Assembly: GCF_013778455.1 (NCBI RefSeq)
Contig: NZ_JACEHE010000002.1
Coordinates: forward strand, 434,001 to 498,000
Reading direction: 5' to 3'
DNA length: 64,000 nucleotides
Source: Streptomyces himalayensis subsp. himalayensis
GTDB taxonomy: Bacteria > Actinomycetota > Actinomycetes > Streptomycetales > Streptomycetaceae
Shown here: piece by piece, positions 1 through 8,671 of the stretch
Layout: each line of letters opens with the position of its first letter
How positions within the stretch are numbered: the first letter of the stretch is position 1
Notes under the pieces: model-generated
What the model was told of the DNA's origin: nothing
What the model saw: the letters and a program-made list of their open reading frames with translations, nothing else
The model's database searches: none
Translations under genes and position numbers: made by a program

Positions 1-717
1 GGCGTACGCGGCGTTGACCCGCGAGATGAACTCGTCACGCCGGTCCCGCTCCCGCTCGTCGTCCGCCAGATCCGGATGCGCCTTACGCGCCAGCTCGCGG
101 TACAGCTTGCGGGCCTCGTCGCTGGGGCGCACCCGCTGCGGCGGCCTGACCGACTGATCGGTGAGCATGGCGGCGGCCTCAGGCCGCAGCCCGTCCGAGT
201 CCATCCAGTCGTGGAACAGCTCCTCGACCGCCGGCATCGGCATGACCCGCGCCCGCGCCTCCTGCGCCCGGCGCAGATCCTCGGGATCACCGGTACGGGC
301 TGCTCTGGCCTCGGCGATCTGCGCGTCGAGCTCGTCCAGCCGTGCGTACATCGGGCCGAGCTTCTGATGGTGCAGCCGGGAGAAGTTCTCCACCTCGACC
401 CGGAACGTCTCGACGGCGATCTCGTACTCGATCAACGCCTGCTCAGCGTTGCGCACGGCCTGCTCGAGCCGCTCCTCGGGCCGCCGCCCATCGGAACCGG
501 CCCGCTGCCCGCTCCCAGCCTGCTTCGCCTGCTCGCCAGCATCTGGGTGCTGATCGCCGCTGGGCTGCTGGTCGCCACCGGGCTGCTCGCCGGCACCCGA
601 CTGGCCACCGACACCGGCGGGCTCTCCCGTGCCGGACCGCTCACCTGCGCCAGCCCGCTCCCGCGGCTCCTGGGCAGGCGGCTCGGGCGGGGTCATCTCG
701 GCTTCCGGGGTCGTCAC
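1..717 (-). CDS. J-domain (DnaJ-like) protein, C-terminus cut by window edge
   Basis: The reading frame is open from a GTG at 717 (alternative ATG at 696) and runs off the left edge, so about 239 residues are visible and the C-terminus is missing. The N-terminal ~75 residues are low-complexity and rich in Pro, Gly, Gln and Glu. A charged helical segment follows, then a J-domain signature near residues 200-239: KLYRELARKAHPD, with the HPD motif at about residue 214. HPD is the Hsp70-stimulating motif of DnaJ co-chaperones, so a role with a DnaK-type chaperone is likely. A C-terminal J domain after a coiled linker differs from classical DnaJ (J domain first, then Gly/Phe and zinc finger). The substrate is unknown. 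Confidence 0.75.
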   Translation of the reverse strand, partial: MTTPEAEMTPPEPPAQEPRERAGAGERSGTGEPAGVGGQSGAGEQPGGDQQPSGDQHPDAGEQAKQAGSGQRAGSDGRRPEERLEQAVRNAEQALIEYEIAVETFRVEVENFSRLHHQKLGPMYARLDELDAQIAEARAARTGDPEDLRRAQEARARVMPMPAVEELFHDWMDSDGLRPEAAAMLTDQSVRPPQRVRPSDEARKLYRELARKAHPDLADDERERDRRDEFISRVNAAYA

Positions 718-874
718 CGGTCCAGCCTAGGCCACGGCCGCGAGACGGAGGCCAGCGCTCCGAAGGGAAGCGGCGGGGAGCGCCGAATCTGGTTTGTCGC
801 CCCCGGCTGGGAGGGGGCCCGCCCCCTCCCCCGCCCCGCCCCGCCCCGTCCCGCCCCCAGACCCCCCTATTCCC
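718..874. other. Short intergenic region with C-rich pentamer runs
   Basis: This gap separates the J-domain gene start from the DUF2252 stop. Around 828-861 it holds tandem CCCCG pentamers on the plus strand. No gene, promoter or terminator could be assigned. Confidence 0.5.
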
Positions 875-2431
875 TCAAACCCCAATCTCCGCCGCCACCC
901 TCCCCTCCCTCACCGCAGCAACCAGCCCCGCATGGTCCGCTTCCGTGCGGTCTGCGTAGGCCATCGCGAAATGTGCGATCGCCTCGTCCAGTTCCTCGGT
1001 CTTGCCGCAGTATCCGGCTATCAGTCGTGGCTCGGCGCTGTGTGCGTGGGCGCGGGCCAGTAGGGCGCCGGTCATGCGGCCGTAGTCGTCCAGCTGGTCG
1101 GCGGCCAGCGCCGCGGGGTCCACGCTGCCCTTTCGGTTGCGGAACTGCCTTACCTGGAAAGGCCGTCCGTCGACCGACGTCCATCCCAGGAGGATGTCGC
1201 TGACCACCTGCATACGCTTCTGGCCGAGCACCACTCGGCGGCCCTCGTGGTTCTCCTCCGGCACCTTGAAGCCAGCGGCCGGCAGGTGCGGCAGGAGGGC
1301 GGACGGGCGCGCTTCCTTCACCTGCAGCACCAGGGGCTCGCCCCGGTGGTCGAGGAGCAGCGCCACGTACGAGCGGGTTCCGACGCTGCCGGTGCCGACC
1401 ACCCGGAACGCGACGTCCTGGATCGCGTACCGCGCCAGCAGCGGCAGACGGTCGACGGACAGGGTGCTCAGATACTCGCCGAGGGAGGCCGCCACCGCGG
1501 CCGCTTCGGCGTCGGGTATGCGGCGCAGCACAGGCGGGGCGTCGACGAACCGCCGTCCTCCGTCGGCTGTCGGTTCGGTGGATTTGGCGGCGAACCGCCC
1601 GCTTGTGTTGTTCCGTGCCTTCTGCGAGACCCGCTCCAGCGTCCCGAGCAGGTCGTGTGCGTCCGTGTGGGAGACCAGTTCCTCGTCGGCGATGGCGTTC
1701 CACGCGTCGAGGACGGGCAGCTTCGCGAGGAGCCGCATCGTGCGCCGGTAGGCGCCCGCGGCGTCGAAGGCCGCCTTGCGGCAGGTGTCTTCATCCGCTC
1801 CCGCCTCACGGCCGGCGAGAACGAGCGATGCGGCGAGCCGCTTGACGTCCCACTCCCACGGTCCGTGCACGGTTTCGTCGAAGTCGTTCAGGTCGATGAC
1901 GAGGCCGCCGCGCGCGTCCGCGTAAAGCCCGAAGTTGGCCGCGTGTGCGTCGCCGCATATCTGTGCGCCGACGCCCGTGAGGGGCGTGCGCGCCAGGTCG
2001 TACGCCATGAGTCCGGCCGAACCGCGCAGGAAGGCGAAGGGACTTGCGGCCATCCGCCCGACACGTATGGGTGTGAGGTCCGCCAGCCTGCCGCGGTTGG
2101 ACTCCTCGACGGCGGTGACGGCGTCCGGGCGACCGCTGTCGGCCGAGAACTCCGCGTGTGAGGACCGGGGCACACGCGCACGCAGTGCCTTGCCCTCCTG
2201 CTTGGGCGAATGCCCGGGCGAATCCTCCGCGGACCATTCCGCGAATCCCCGCACCCGCGGCAGCCGGGCCGCCCGAGGCCCACCCCCCAGCTGCGGCGCT
2301 TCCGCTGCATCGCGCGCCGCCGTCTCGTCGCGGGACGTCTCGTCGCGCGACGTCTCGTCGTGTTCCGACTCGACGCGCCGTCCGCGAACGCCCGTGGCTT
2401 CCAGCCCGGCTTCGGTACTGATCTCGGTCAA
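875..2431 (-). CDS. DUF2252 domain-containing protein
   Basis: A 518-residue protein. The conserved blocks of the DUF2252 family are visible: RMAASPFAFLRGSA, the CGDAHAANFG block and DLNDFDETVHGPWEWD. The family has a kinase-like fold with the GDxHxxN and DFD elements resembling aminoglycoside phosphotransferase catalytic loops. Its substrate is not established. The first ~70 residues are a charged linker with a short tandem repeat (DETSRDETSRDET), encoded by near-identical 15-base units around 2325-2365. The only well-placed start is TTG at 2431, preceded by GGGGGAGGC on the minus strand. The gene stands alone, and its upstream region contains three DnaA boxes. It is probably a cytosolic small-molecule or protein kinase-like enzyme. 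Confidence 0.85.
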   Translation of the reverse strand: MTEISTEAGLEATGVRGRRVESEHDETSRDETSRDETAARDAAEAPQLGGGPRAARLPRVRGFAEWSAEDSPGHSPKQEGKALRARVPRSSHAEFSADSGRPDAVTAVEESNRGRLADLTPIRVGRMAASPFAFLRGSAGLMAYDLARTPLTGVGAQICGDAHAANFGLYADARGGLVIDLNDFDETVHGPWEWDVKRLAASLVLAGREAGADEDTCRKAAFDAAGAYRRTMRLLAKLPVLDAWNAIADEELVSHTDAHDLLGTLERVSQKARNNTSGRFAAKSTEPTADGGRRFVDAPPVLRRIPDAEAAAVAASLGEYLSTLSVDRLPLLARYAIQDVAFRVVGTGSVGTRSYVALLLDHRGEPLVLQVKEARPSALLPHLPAAGFKVPEENHEGRRVVLGQKRMQVVSDILLGWTSVDGRPFQVRQFRNRKGSVDPAALAADQLDDYGRMTGALLARAHAHSAEPRLIAGYCGKTEELDEAIAHFAMAYADRTEADHAGLVAAVREGRVAAEIGV

Positions 2432-2795
2432 GGCGACCGCCTCCCCCGTGTCTCACCGCCTTCTGCGGCGGTTGCAGCAGTGGCGGTACGCAGCGTCCGG
2501 AAAGCCGTACACCCCCCGCGAAGCGCGAACATACGGGCGTTACGGACTGCGGACGCACCGCGTACCGACGTGCAGATGAACATCAACCGGCAATGACCGT
2601 ACCGCCGGTGGCGAGAGTGCGTCAGAGCCTGTGGACAACTCCGCACCTGTGGACAACTCCACGTCAGCACCCAGGGCATGCTGTGGACAACTCGGGTGCG
2701 ATGAACTCACTGAGGGCCTACGCGGGTTGTAGAGCGCACCATTTCAGCCGCCCTGTGCAGCCGCCCGTTCAGTCGCCCTCTGCAGTCTCCCCGCC
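2432..2795. other. Intergenic region carrying a DnaA-box cluster
   Basis: A 364-base gap between the DUF2252 start and the HxlR stop. It includes three consensus DnaA boxes (annotated separately). No coding potential was seen; short frames here are shadows. Confidence 0.6.
2630..2690 (-). promoter_or_regulatory. Cluster of three consensus DnaA boxes outside oriC
   Basis: TGTGGACAA occurs at 2630-2638, 2648-2656 and 2682-2690. Each reads TTGTCCACA on the minus strand, the preferred Streptomyces DnaA box, and all three point the same way. Spacing is 18 and 34 bases. The surrounding bases are also partly repeated (CTGTGGACAACTC). The cluster is about 36 kb from oriC and could titrate DnaA or regulate the flanking genes. 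Confidence 0.7.
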
Positions 2796-3167
2796 CTACT
2801 GCTGGGACTCCCCCGGACACCCGGAGCCGTCCGGCAGGTGCTTCTCAGCCCACTGCTCGAGTTCCTTGAGCGAGGGCTCCAGCGCAGCACCCGCCTCTGT
2901 CAGCCGGTACGAGACGCGCAGCGGGGGTCCCTCGGACACCTCCCGTACGACGAGCCCCGCGGTGGCGAGTTCCGTCAGCCGGTCCGAGAGCATGCGTTCG
3001 CTGATGCCGGGGATGGCCCTCCGCAGATCGGCGAAGTGGACGGGCTGCTGGATCAGCACGGACACGATGAGCCCGGTCCAGCGCTTTCCGAGCAGTTCGA
3101 ATACGCGCGTGATGCCTTCGTCTACGCGCTTGCACGCCGTCTCGCTGTGGACCCCGTTGACCGCCAT
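2796..3167 (-). CDS. HxlR-family transcriptional regulator
   Basis: A 123-residue winged-helix protein. The HxlR features are present: CKRVDEGITRVFELLGKRW at the N-terminus, the recognition segment ISERMLSDRLTELATAGLV, and the wing followed by YRLTEAGAAL. A Cys at residue ~12 lies where many HxlR proteins sense electrophiles or redox change. It is divergently transcribed from the azoreductase gene, with a dyad between them, so it probably represses azoR in response to quinones, azo compounds or similar. ATG at 3167 gives the usual family length. Confidence 0.88.
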   Translation of the reverse strand: MAVNGVHSETACKRVDEGITRVFELLGKRWTGLIVSVLIQQPVHFADLRRAIPGISERMLSDRLTELATAGLVVREVSEGPPLRVSYRLTEAGAALEPSLKELEQWAEKHLPDGSGCPGESQQ

Positions 3168-3183
3168 GAGTCCAGAGTACTGC

Positions 3184-3203
3184 TTTACCTTCCGGAGGTG
3201 AAA
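3184..3203. promoter_or_regulatory. Candidate HxlR operator (imperfect dyad)
   Basis: TTTACCT (3184-3190) and AGGTGAAA (3196-3203) form an imperfect inverted repeat with a 5-base centre, 16 bases upstream of the HxlR start and about 170 upstream of azoR. Inferred from position and symmetry only. Confidence 0.4.
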
Positions 3204-3373
3204 AAAAGTAAGGACCTGTGTTATCCATAGTTACGCACGGAGTGGCAGTGCGTCGGTAGCGGCGACGCGGCAGGCCCATGCCGCCTCACGCTCGCGATCC
3301 CTCCCACTCCGCTCACAACTCATCGCCACATCCGCCCGGCCCGCCGGGCGGGGCATTACCCACGGAGATCCCC

Positions 3374-4027
3374 ATGGCCACCCTGTTGCATCTGGACTCG
3401 TCTGTTTTCCCCGGTTCCGCCTCCGCTTCCCGGACCGTCACGGACACGTTCCGCAAGGCGTGGGAGGAGCAGCACCCCGAAGGCACGGTGATCTACCGGG
3501 ATCTGGCCGCGAACCCGGTACCCCATCTCGACGGCGCCGGCGCCTCCGCTGCCTTCGCCGACCCGGCGACGCACACCCCCGAGCAGGCGGCGGCCTACGC
3601 CGAGCGCATCAAGCTGGTGGAGGAGTTGGAGCAGGCCGACGCCGTGCTGATCGGCGCCCCGATGTACAACTTCACGATTCCGTCGACCCTGAAGGCCTGG
3701 CTGGACCAGGTGATCATCATGGGCCGCACTGCGCGTGAGACGTCCTCGGTCAAGGGCACCCCGGTCACCGTCGTCGCCAGCCGGGGCGGCTCGTACGCCC
3801 CTGGCACGCCGCGTGAGGGCTTCGAGTACGTGCAGAACCTGATCGGCGCTCTGCTGTCGGACATGCTCGGCATGGACGTCGACTTCATCGTCCCCGAGCT
3901 GACGCTTGCGCACTCCAACCCCGCCATGGCGGAGCTGATCCCGCTCGCCGAGGCGTCCCGCGAGAAGGCCCTGAACGACGCGGCCTCGAAGGCGAAGACG
4001 CTCGTCCAGCGCGTCGCCGCCGCCTGA
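3374..4027 (+). CDS. azoR: FMN-dependent NADH-azoreductase / quinone reductase
   Basis: A 217-residue flavodoxin-fold oxidoreductase. The phosphate-binding start (LHLDSSVFPGSASASR) and the family signature GAPMYNFTIPSTLKAWLDQ are intact, followed by the SRGG loop. AzoR/AcpD enzymes are cytosolic FMN homodimers that reduce quinones and azo dyes with NAD(P)H. ATG at 3374 has GGAG ten bases upstream; the longer frame back to 3278 adds only Pro/His-rich residues. It is divergent from an HxlR regulator, the usual arrangement for inducible detoxification. The stop codon lies in the first unit of a 17-base tandem repeat. Confidence 0.88.
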   Translation: MATLLHLDSSVFPGSASASRTVTDTFRKAWEEQHPEGTVIYRDLAANPVPHLDGAGASAAFADPATHTPEQAAAYAERIKLVEELEQADAVLIGAPMYNFTIPSTLKAWLDQVIIMGRTARETSSVKGTPVTVVASRGGSYAPGTPREGFEYVQNLIGALLSDMLGMDVDFIVPELTLAHSNPAMAELIPLAEASREKALNDAASKAKTLVQRVAAA

Positions 4028-4105
4028 TCCACCAGGCTGCCTGATACACCAGACGGCCTGATGCACCAGACCGTCTGATCCAGCGGCCGCCTGATCCACA
4101 GCGCC
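4023..4105 (+). repeat. Degenerate 17-base tandem repeat after azoR
   Basis: Five units related to CCTGATNCACCAGNCNG begin near 4023, 4040, 4057, 4074 and 4089. The first unit contains the azoR stop codon. The second and third units differ by only two or three bases. Confidence 0.75.
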
Positions 4106-4477
4106 GTCGACCTGCGGCCGGCCGCAGCCGGCCGCACGCCCGCAGTCGCTCAAACCGGGGCCCTCCCGAACCGGCGGGCCCCGGCAGGCATACACATCGA
4201 CGACGCTCCCAGCGGTGAGATACGTCACCGCGGAGCCCTGCCGCGCACCAGGCGGGGCACCCGCGCCGCGGCGCCGTACGACACAGCAGCACAGCAGCAC
4301 AGCAGTACAGACACAGCCGTACGACACAGCCACGCAAGACGGCCACAGCGGGCATATCACCAAGCGACTGCCACCAAGCAACTGCCTGCCAAGCGACATG
4401 CACCACAGTGAGATACAACACAAAAAGCGGGTCCCCGCCAGGACTTTCGTCTCTGGCGGGGACCCGCTTCATGTTGT
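4028..4477. other. Noncoding region between azoR and tRNA-Leu
   Basis: About 450 bases without a supportable gene. It holds the 17-base repeats, CAG-rich short repeats around 4280-4320, and the tRNA-Leu terminator at its right end. Confidence 0.55.
4425..4469 (-). terminator. Rho-independent terminator of tRNA-Leu
   Basis: A 17-base inverted repeat (AAGCGGGTCCCCGCCAG and its complement) with a short loop. On the minus strand it is followed by TTTTTGTGTT. It starts 8 bases beyond the tRNA-Leu 3' end. Confidence 0.9.
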
Positions 4478-4560
4478 GCGCGAGGGGGGAGTTGAACCCC
4501 CACGCCCTTGCGGGCACTGGAACCTGAATCCAGCGCGTCTGCCTATTCCGCCACCCGCGC
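4478..4560 (-). tRNA. tRNA-Leu (anticodon CAG)
   Basis: The acceptor stem pairs GCGCGGG with CTCGCGC. The anticodon arm reads CTGGATTCAGGTTCCAG, giving CAG. A long variable arm (TGCCCGCAAGGGCG) and a T arm with GGTTCAACTC follow, which fits a class II tRNA of 83 nt. CCA is not encoded. A strong terminator follows. Confidence 0.93.
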
Positions 4561-5563
4561 ATTGGGTGTTGTCGTGCGGTCCCGCGCTTTCGGTGCGAGC
4601 GCCTGCCGACATCCAGAAGATTAGCACGCTGCCGAGGGTGGATTCACATCCGTATCCGCGAGCAGCCGTGAGACCGGATCCCGGCGCATCGCGAGGTCGC
4701 GTACGCCGCGCACGGCACCGGACCAGGGGTATTCGGACCAGAGGTATCGGACCAGGGGTACCTCCAGCACACACCGCACTCTCAAGCCCACACCGCACCC
4801 GGCCCGGCTGCACGTCCCGACGGAGGCCGGCCCGGACCCCGCCCTCCCCGGCGCCCGTCAACCACCGGCCGCCCAGCACCCCCGGACACCTCTACTCGTC
4901 CACGCGGCGACCTGCCCGCTCCCCCCGACGACCGCCCCGCCCCCAGGACGACCGCCGTCGTCGTGCCGACACCCGCCCCGGCACCGGATCAGCACTGGCG
5001 CGGCACCGGATCTGCACCGCCTCGGCACTGCCACTGCACGGCCAGGCACTCCCGCGGTGCCGGACAGGTGCCTGATCGGTGCCGGATCGGCAGCGGATCC
5101 GCATCGGCCGCGTACCAACCTCGTACCGGTCCCGGCCCGGACCCCCGGCAGTGACCGAGGTCCACAGCCGGGTGCGGGACACTGTTCTCAGGCCCCCTCT
5201 ACGATCCCTTGTCGGGAAGGTTCAACGGAGAACTTCACCGAGCCTCACCGGAGCGGTTCGGCAAGGAGTGCGGAGAGGTTCGCCGAGGAGTTCAGAGCGG
5301 AGTTCAAGGGGGAGCCCCGAGGTGGAGAGGGAGCCCCGGCACGAGTCTCAGGAGGAGGCCGCACAGGTGCCCCGACGAGGTCCGGCCGGTGTCCGGAATC
5401 GGCCTTCGAGGAGGCCCGGAAGGATCCCGGCTCCTCCGCCAGGGCATGTCTTGTGAGGGTCGACACTCATGGTCCGGGCAGACAAGGGGAACCAGCCGAT
5501 TTACCGGCGCGTGGATACGATCAGTAAGCAGTACCAGGGCGACATCGAAGGAGGAGGTGCCCC
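4561..5563. other. One-kilobase noncoding region upstream of fhaA
   Basis: No gene could be supported in about 1 kb. It contains GC-rich short repeats (annotated separately) and presumably the promoter of the fhaA-pknB operon. Frames on both strands lack recognisable protein features and overlap the repeats. Confidence 0.5.
4979..5115. repeat. GC-rich degenerate repeats (GGCACCGGATC type)
   Basis: Short units around GGCACCGGATCNGCAC recur near 4979 and 5004. Inverted or diverged relatives (GTGCCGGATCGGCAG) lie near 5058-5095. This makes clusters of direct and inverted copies within ~140 bases. Function unknown. Confidence 0.5.
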
Positions 5564-6466
5564 ATGGGAGTCCTGAAGAAGTTCGAGCAGCGTCTCGAGG
5601 GTCTGGTCAACGGCACCTTCGCCAAGGTGTTCAAGTCCGAGGTCCAGCCCGTCGAGATCGCCGGCGCTCTGCAGCGCGAGTGCGACAACAACGCGACGAT
5701 CTGGAACCGCGAGCGGACCGTCGTCCCCAACGACTTCATCGTGGAGCTGAGCGCGCCGGACTACGAGCGCCTGAGCCCCTACTCGGGACAGCTCGGCGAC
5801 GAGCTGTCCGGCATGGTCCGCGACTACGCGAAGCAGCAGCGCTACACCTTCATGGGACCGATCAAGGTCCACCTGGAGAAGGCCGACGACCTCGACACGG
5901 GTCTGTACCGGGTGCGCAGCCGCACGCTCGCCTCCAGCACCTCCCAGGCTCCCGGCCGCGCCCCTGCGGGCCCGGCAGCCGGTGGCCGGGGTGCAGCCTC
6001 GGGCGGTGGCTACGGCTACCCAGGGCCGGCAAGCGGGTACCCGCAGCAGCCGGCCGGTGCTCCTCCCATGCCGTCCACACCACCGCCCGGCCGCCCCGGA
6101 CCCGCGTCCGGACCCGCGTCCGGCCCCGCGTCCGGACCCGCGTCCGCGGGGCAGCGGCCGACCGCCGGCCCGCTGCCGGGCGCCCAGGTGCGGCGCTGGA
6201 TCGAGATCAACGGCACCCGCCACCAGATCTCCCGCCCGACGATGGTGCTGGGCCGCAGCACCGACGCCGACGTGCGGATCGACGACCCCGGCGTCTCGCG
6301 CCGGCACTGTGAGATCCGGACCGGAACGCCCTCGACGATCCAGGATCTCGGGTCCACCAACGGAATCGTGGTGGACGGGCAGCACACCACCCGCGCTACG
6401 CTCCGCGACGGCTCGCGGATCGTCGTGGGCAGCACCACCATCATTTACCGGCAAGCCGAAGGGTGA
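5564..6466 (+). CDS. fhaA: FhaA: DUF3662 and FHA domain protein
   Basis: A 300-residue cytosolic signalling protein. Residues ~1-115 are the DUF3662 domain (MGVLKKFEQRLEGLVNGTF onward). A Gly/Pro-rich linker follows (~120-205) with four copies of a 4-residue GPAS unit, encoded by a 12-base tandem repeat at 6098-6146. The C-terminal ~95 residues are an FHA domain with the phosphothreonine-binding elements LGRS, SRRH and DLGSTNG. ATG at 5564 has a strong GAAGGAGGTG site. The gene leads an operon through pknB. FhaA of M. tuberculosis binds the phosphorylated pseudokinase domain of MviN; a separate pseudokinase gene lies at 52149 here. Confidence 0.95.
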   Translation: MGVLKKFEQRLEGLVNGTFAKVFKSEVQPVEIAGALQRECDNNATIWNRERTVVPNDFIVELSAPDYERLSPYSGQLGDELSGMVRDYAKQQRYTFMGPIKVHLEKADDLDTGLYRVRSRTLASSTSQAPGRAPAGPAAGGRGAASGGGYGYPGPASGYPQQPAGAPPMPSTPPPGRPGPASGPASGPASGPASAGQRPTAGPLPGAQVRRWIEINGTRHQISRPTMVLGRSTDADVRIDDPGVSRRHCEIRTGTPSTIQDLGSTNGIVVDGQHTTRATLRDGSRIVVGSTTIIYRQAEG

Positions 6467-6476
6467 AGCGGGGGCA

Positions 6477-6989
6477 ATGTCAGAGCTGACCCTCACGGTC
6501 ATGCGGCTGGGTTTCCTGGCCGTACTGTGGCTGTTCGTGATCGTGGCCGTGCAGGTCATCCGCAGCGACCTGTTCGGTACGCGCGTCACCCAGCGCGGGT
6601 CGCGCCGTGACGCCGGGCGGCCGCAGCAGGCCGCCCGCCAGGCCGCGCCGCCGCAGCAGCGCCAGCAGAGCGCCGGCGGCCGCCAGCGCCGCGGCGCCCC
6701 CACCAAGCTGGTCGTCTCCGAGGGCACCCTGACCGGTACCACGGTGGCGCTGCAGGGACAGACCATCACGCTGGGCCGGGCACACGACTCCACGATCGTG
6801 CTGGACGACGACTATGCGTCCAGCAGGCATGCCAGGATCTACCCCGACCGTGACGGCCAGTGGATCGTCGAGGATCTCGGGTCGACCAACGGCACGTATC
6901 TCGACCGGACGCGGCTGACCACGCCGACGCCGATTCCGCTGGGCGCGCCGATCCGCATCGGCAAGACCGTCATCGAGCTGCGGAAGTAG
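6477..6989 (+). CDS. fhaB: FhaB: membrane-anchored FHA domain protein
   Basis: 170 residues. One N-terminal membrane helix (about 8-28, FLAVLWLFVIVAVQVI) precedes a basic Gln-rich linker. An FHA domain (about 75-170) follows with LGRAHDS, SSRHARI and DLGSTNGTYL. It is the homologue of the FhaB/FipA phosphothreonine-binding adaptor at cell-division sites of mycobacteria. ATG at 6477 is 10 bases after the fhaA stop with GGGGGC before it. It is likely a membrane-tethered reader of PknB phosphorylation, co-transcribed with its kinase and phosphatase. Confidence 0.93.
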   Translation: MSELTLTVMRLGFLAVLWLFVIVAVQVIRSDLFGTRVTQRGSRRDAGRPQQAARQAAPPQQRQQSAGGRQRRGAPTKLVVSEGTLTGTTVALQGQTITLGRAHDSTIVLDDDYASSRHARIYPDRDGQWIVEDLGSTNGTYLDRTRLTTPTPIPLGAPIRIGKTVIELRK

Positions 6990-7073
6990 TACGACAATGA
7001 GCGAGCGGAGCGAGCGAGCAGCGGCGGTCCACACCCAGGGCCCCGGCGCGCTCCCGACCGGAGGGTGGGCACC

Positions 7074-8645
7074 GTGCGGATGTACCCGGAGCCGACGGGC
7101 GAGGTGCGCATGAGTCTGTCACTGCGCTTCGCCGCCGGATCGCACAAAGGCATGATCCGCGAGGGCAACGAGGACTCCGGTTACGCCGGTCCCCGTCTGC
7201 TCGCGATCGCCGACGGCATGGGGGGCCAGGCCGCCGGCGAGGTCGCCAGCTCCGAGGTGATCTCCACACTCGTCACGCTCGACGACGACGTCCCGGGCTC
7301 GGACATCCTCACGTCGCTGGGCACCGCCGTGCAGCGGGCCAACGACCAGCTGCGGATGATGGTCGAGGAGGACCCCCAGCTCGAGGGCATGGGGACCACC
7401 CTGACCGCACTGCTGTGGACCGGGCAGCGGCTCGGGCTCGTACACGTCGGCGACTCGCGCGCGTACCTGTTGCGTGACGGCGTGCTGACGCAGATCACAC
7501 AGGACCACACCTGGGTGCAGCGGCTCGTCGACGAGGGCCGCATCACCGAGGAGGAGGCCACCACCCACCCGCAGCGCTCCCTGCTGATGCGCGCGCTGGG
7601 CAGTGGCGACCACGTCGAGCCGGACCTGTCGATCCGTGAAGTCCGCGCCGGAGACCGGTACTTGATCTGCTCCGACGGCCTGTCCGGGGTGGTCAGCCAT
7701 CAGACGATGGAGGACACCCTCGCCAGCTACCAGGGCCCGCAGGAGACCGTGCAGGAGCTCATCCAGCTCGCGCTGCGCGGCGGCGGCCCGGACAACATCA
7801 CGGTGATCGTCGCCGACGTCCTCGACATCGACAGCGGCGACACCCTGGCCGCGCAGCTCTCCGACACCCCCGTCGTGGTCGGCGCGGTCGCCGAGAACCA
7901 GCACAACCAGCACCATCTGCACGACAACAGCGCGATGCAGACCCCCGCGGGCCGCGCATCGGGACTCGGCCGTCCGGCGCCCGGACAGGGCGGAGCCGGC
8001 GGCGAGTTCGGCCCGCCCGGCAGCGGCGACATCACCGGATACGTTCCCCAGCCCGACTTCGGCGCCTACACGGACGACGACTTCGTCAAGCCGCGCAGGG
8101 GCCGCAAGTGGCTCAAGAGATCCTTCTACACCGCGCTGGCTCTCGCGGTCATCGGCGGCGGCCTGTACGGCGGCCACCGCTGGACGCAGACCCAGTACTA
8201 CGTCGGGGCCAACGGCGAGCATGTCGCGCTGTACCGCGGCATCAGCCAGGATCTGGCCTGGGTCTCGCTGTCGAAGGTGGAGAAGGACCACCCCGACATC
8301 GAACTCAAGTACCTGCCGCCCTACCAGCGCAAGCTGGTCGAGGCGACCATCGCGGAGGGCAGCCTCAGCGACGCCCGCGACAAGATCGACGAGCTGGCCC
8401 TTCAGGCGTCCGCGTGCAAGAAGAACGACGAGCGCCGCAAGGCCGAGAGCGACAACGCCAAGACCGGCGAGGGCGAGGCGGGTGGCACCACGGGAACCAC
8501 CACCCAGACCTCGGTGGTGACCAAGGCCACCCCCAGCCCGTCGGCGTCCGCATCCGACAAGTCCACGACCGCACCCACTCCGACACCCGGCCCCAGCCTC
8601 TCCGACGAAGAGCAGAAGCTGGTCTCGCTGTGCGGTAAGCAGTAA
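7074..8645 (+). CDS. pstP: PP2C-family Ser/Thr protein phosphatase (PstP type)
   Basis: A 523-residue membrane protein. The N-terminal ~240 residues are the PP2C catalytic domain with the metal-binding motifs NEDS, DGMGG, GDSR, SDGLSG and GGPDNIT. A single membrane helix (near residues 348-368, TALALAVIGGGLYGG) leads to an outer domain and a Thr/Ser/Pro-rich tail. Its expected job is to dephosphorylate PknB and its substrates. GTG at 7074 has GGAGG nine bases upstream; GTG at 7065 and ATG at 7110 are alternatives. The 80-base gap after fhaB contains short GAGCGAGC direct repeats near 7000-7020. Confidence 0.95.
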   Translation: MRMYPEPTGEVRMSLSLRFAAGSHKGMIREGNEDSGYAGPRLLAIADGMGGQAAGEVASSEVISTLVTLDDDVPGSDILTSLGTAVQRANDQLRMMVEEDPQLEGMGTTLTALLWTGQRLGLVHVGDSRAYLLRDGVLTQITQDHTWVQRLVDEGRITEEEATTHPQRSLLMRALGSGDHVEPDLSIREVRAGDRYLICSDGLSGVVSHQTMEDTLASYQGPQETVQELIQLALRGGGPDNITVIVADVLDIDSGDTLAAQLSDTPVVVGAVAENQHNQHHLHDNSAMQTPAGRASGLGRPAPGQGGAGGEFGPPGSGDITGYVPQPDFGAYTDDDFVKPRRGRKWLKRSFYTALALAVIGGGLYGGHRWTQTQYYVGANGEHVALYRGISQDLAWVSLSKVEKDHPDIELKYLPPYQRKLVEATIAEGSLSDARDKIDELALQASACKKNDERRKAESDNAKTGEGEAGGTTGTTTQTSVVTKATPSPSASASDKSTTAPTPTPGPSLSDEEQKLVSLCGKQ

Positions 8646-8671
8646 GCAGCCGTGAGGGGCCCTGTCACACC

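Noticed and set aside
4280..4320. CAG-rich run resembling a small repeat array or CRISPR
   Set aside because: Units are only 3-10 bases, with no spacers and no cas genes in the window.
7000..7020. GAGCGAGC direct repeats between fhaB and the phosphatase
   Set aside because: Short low-complexity repeat of a kind I recall from many Streptomyces spacers; no specific role can be argued.
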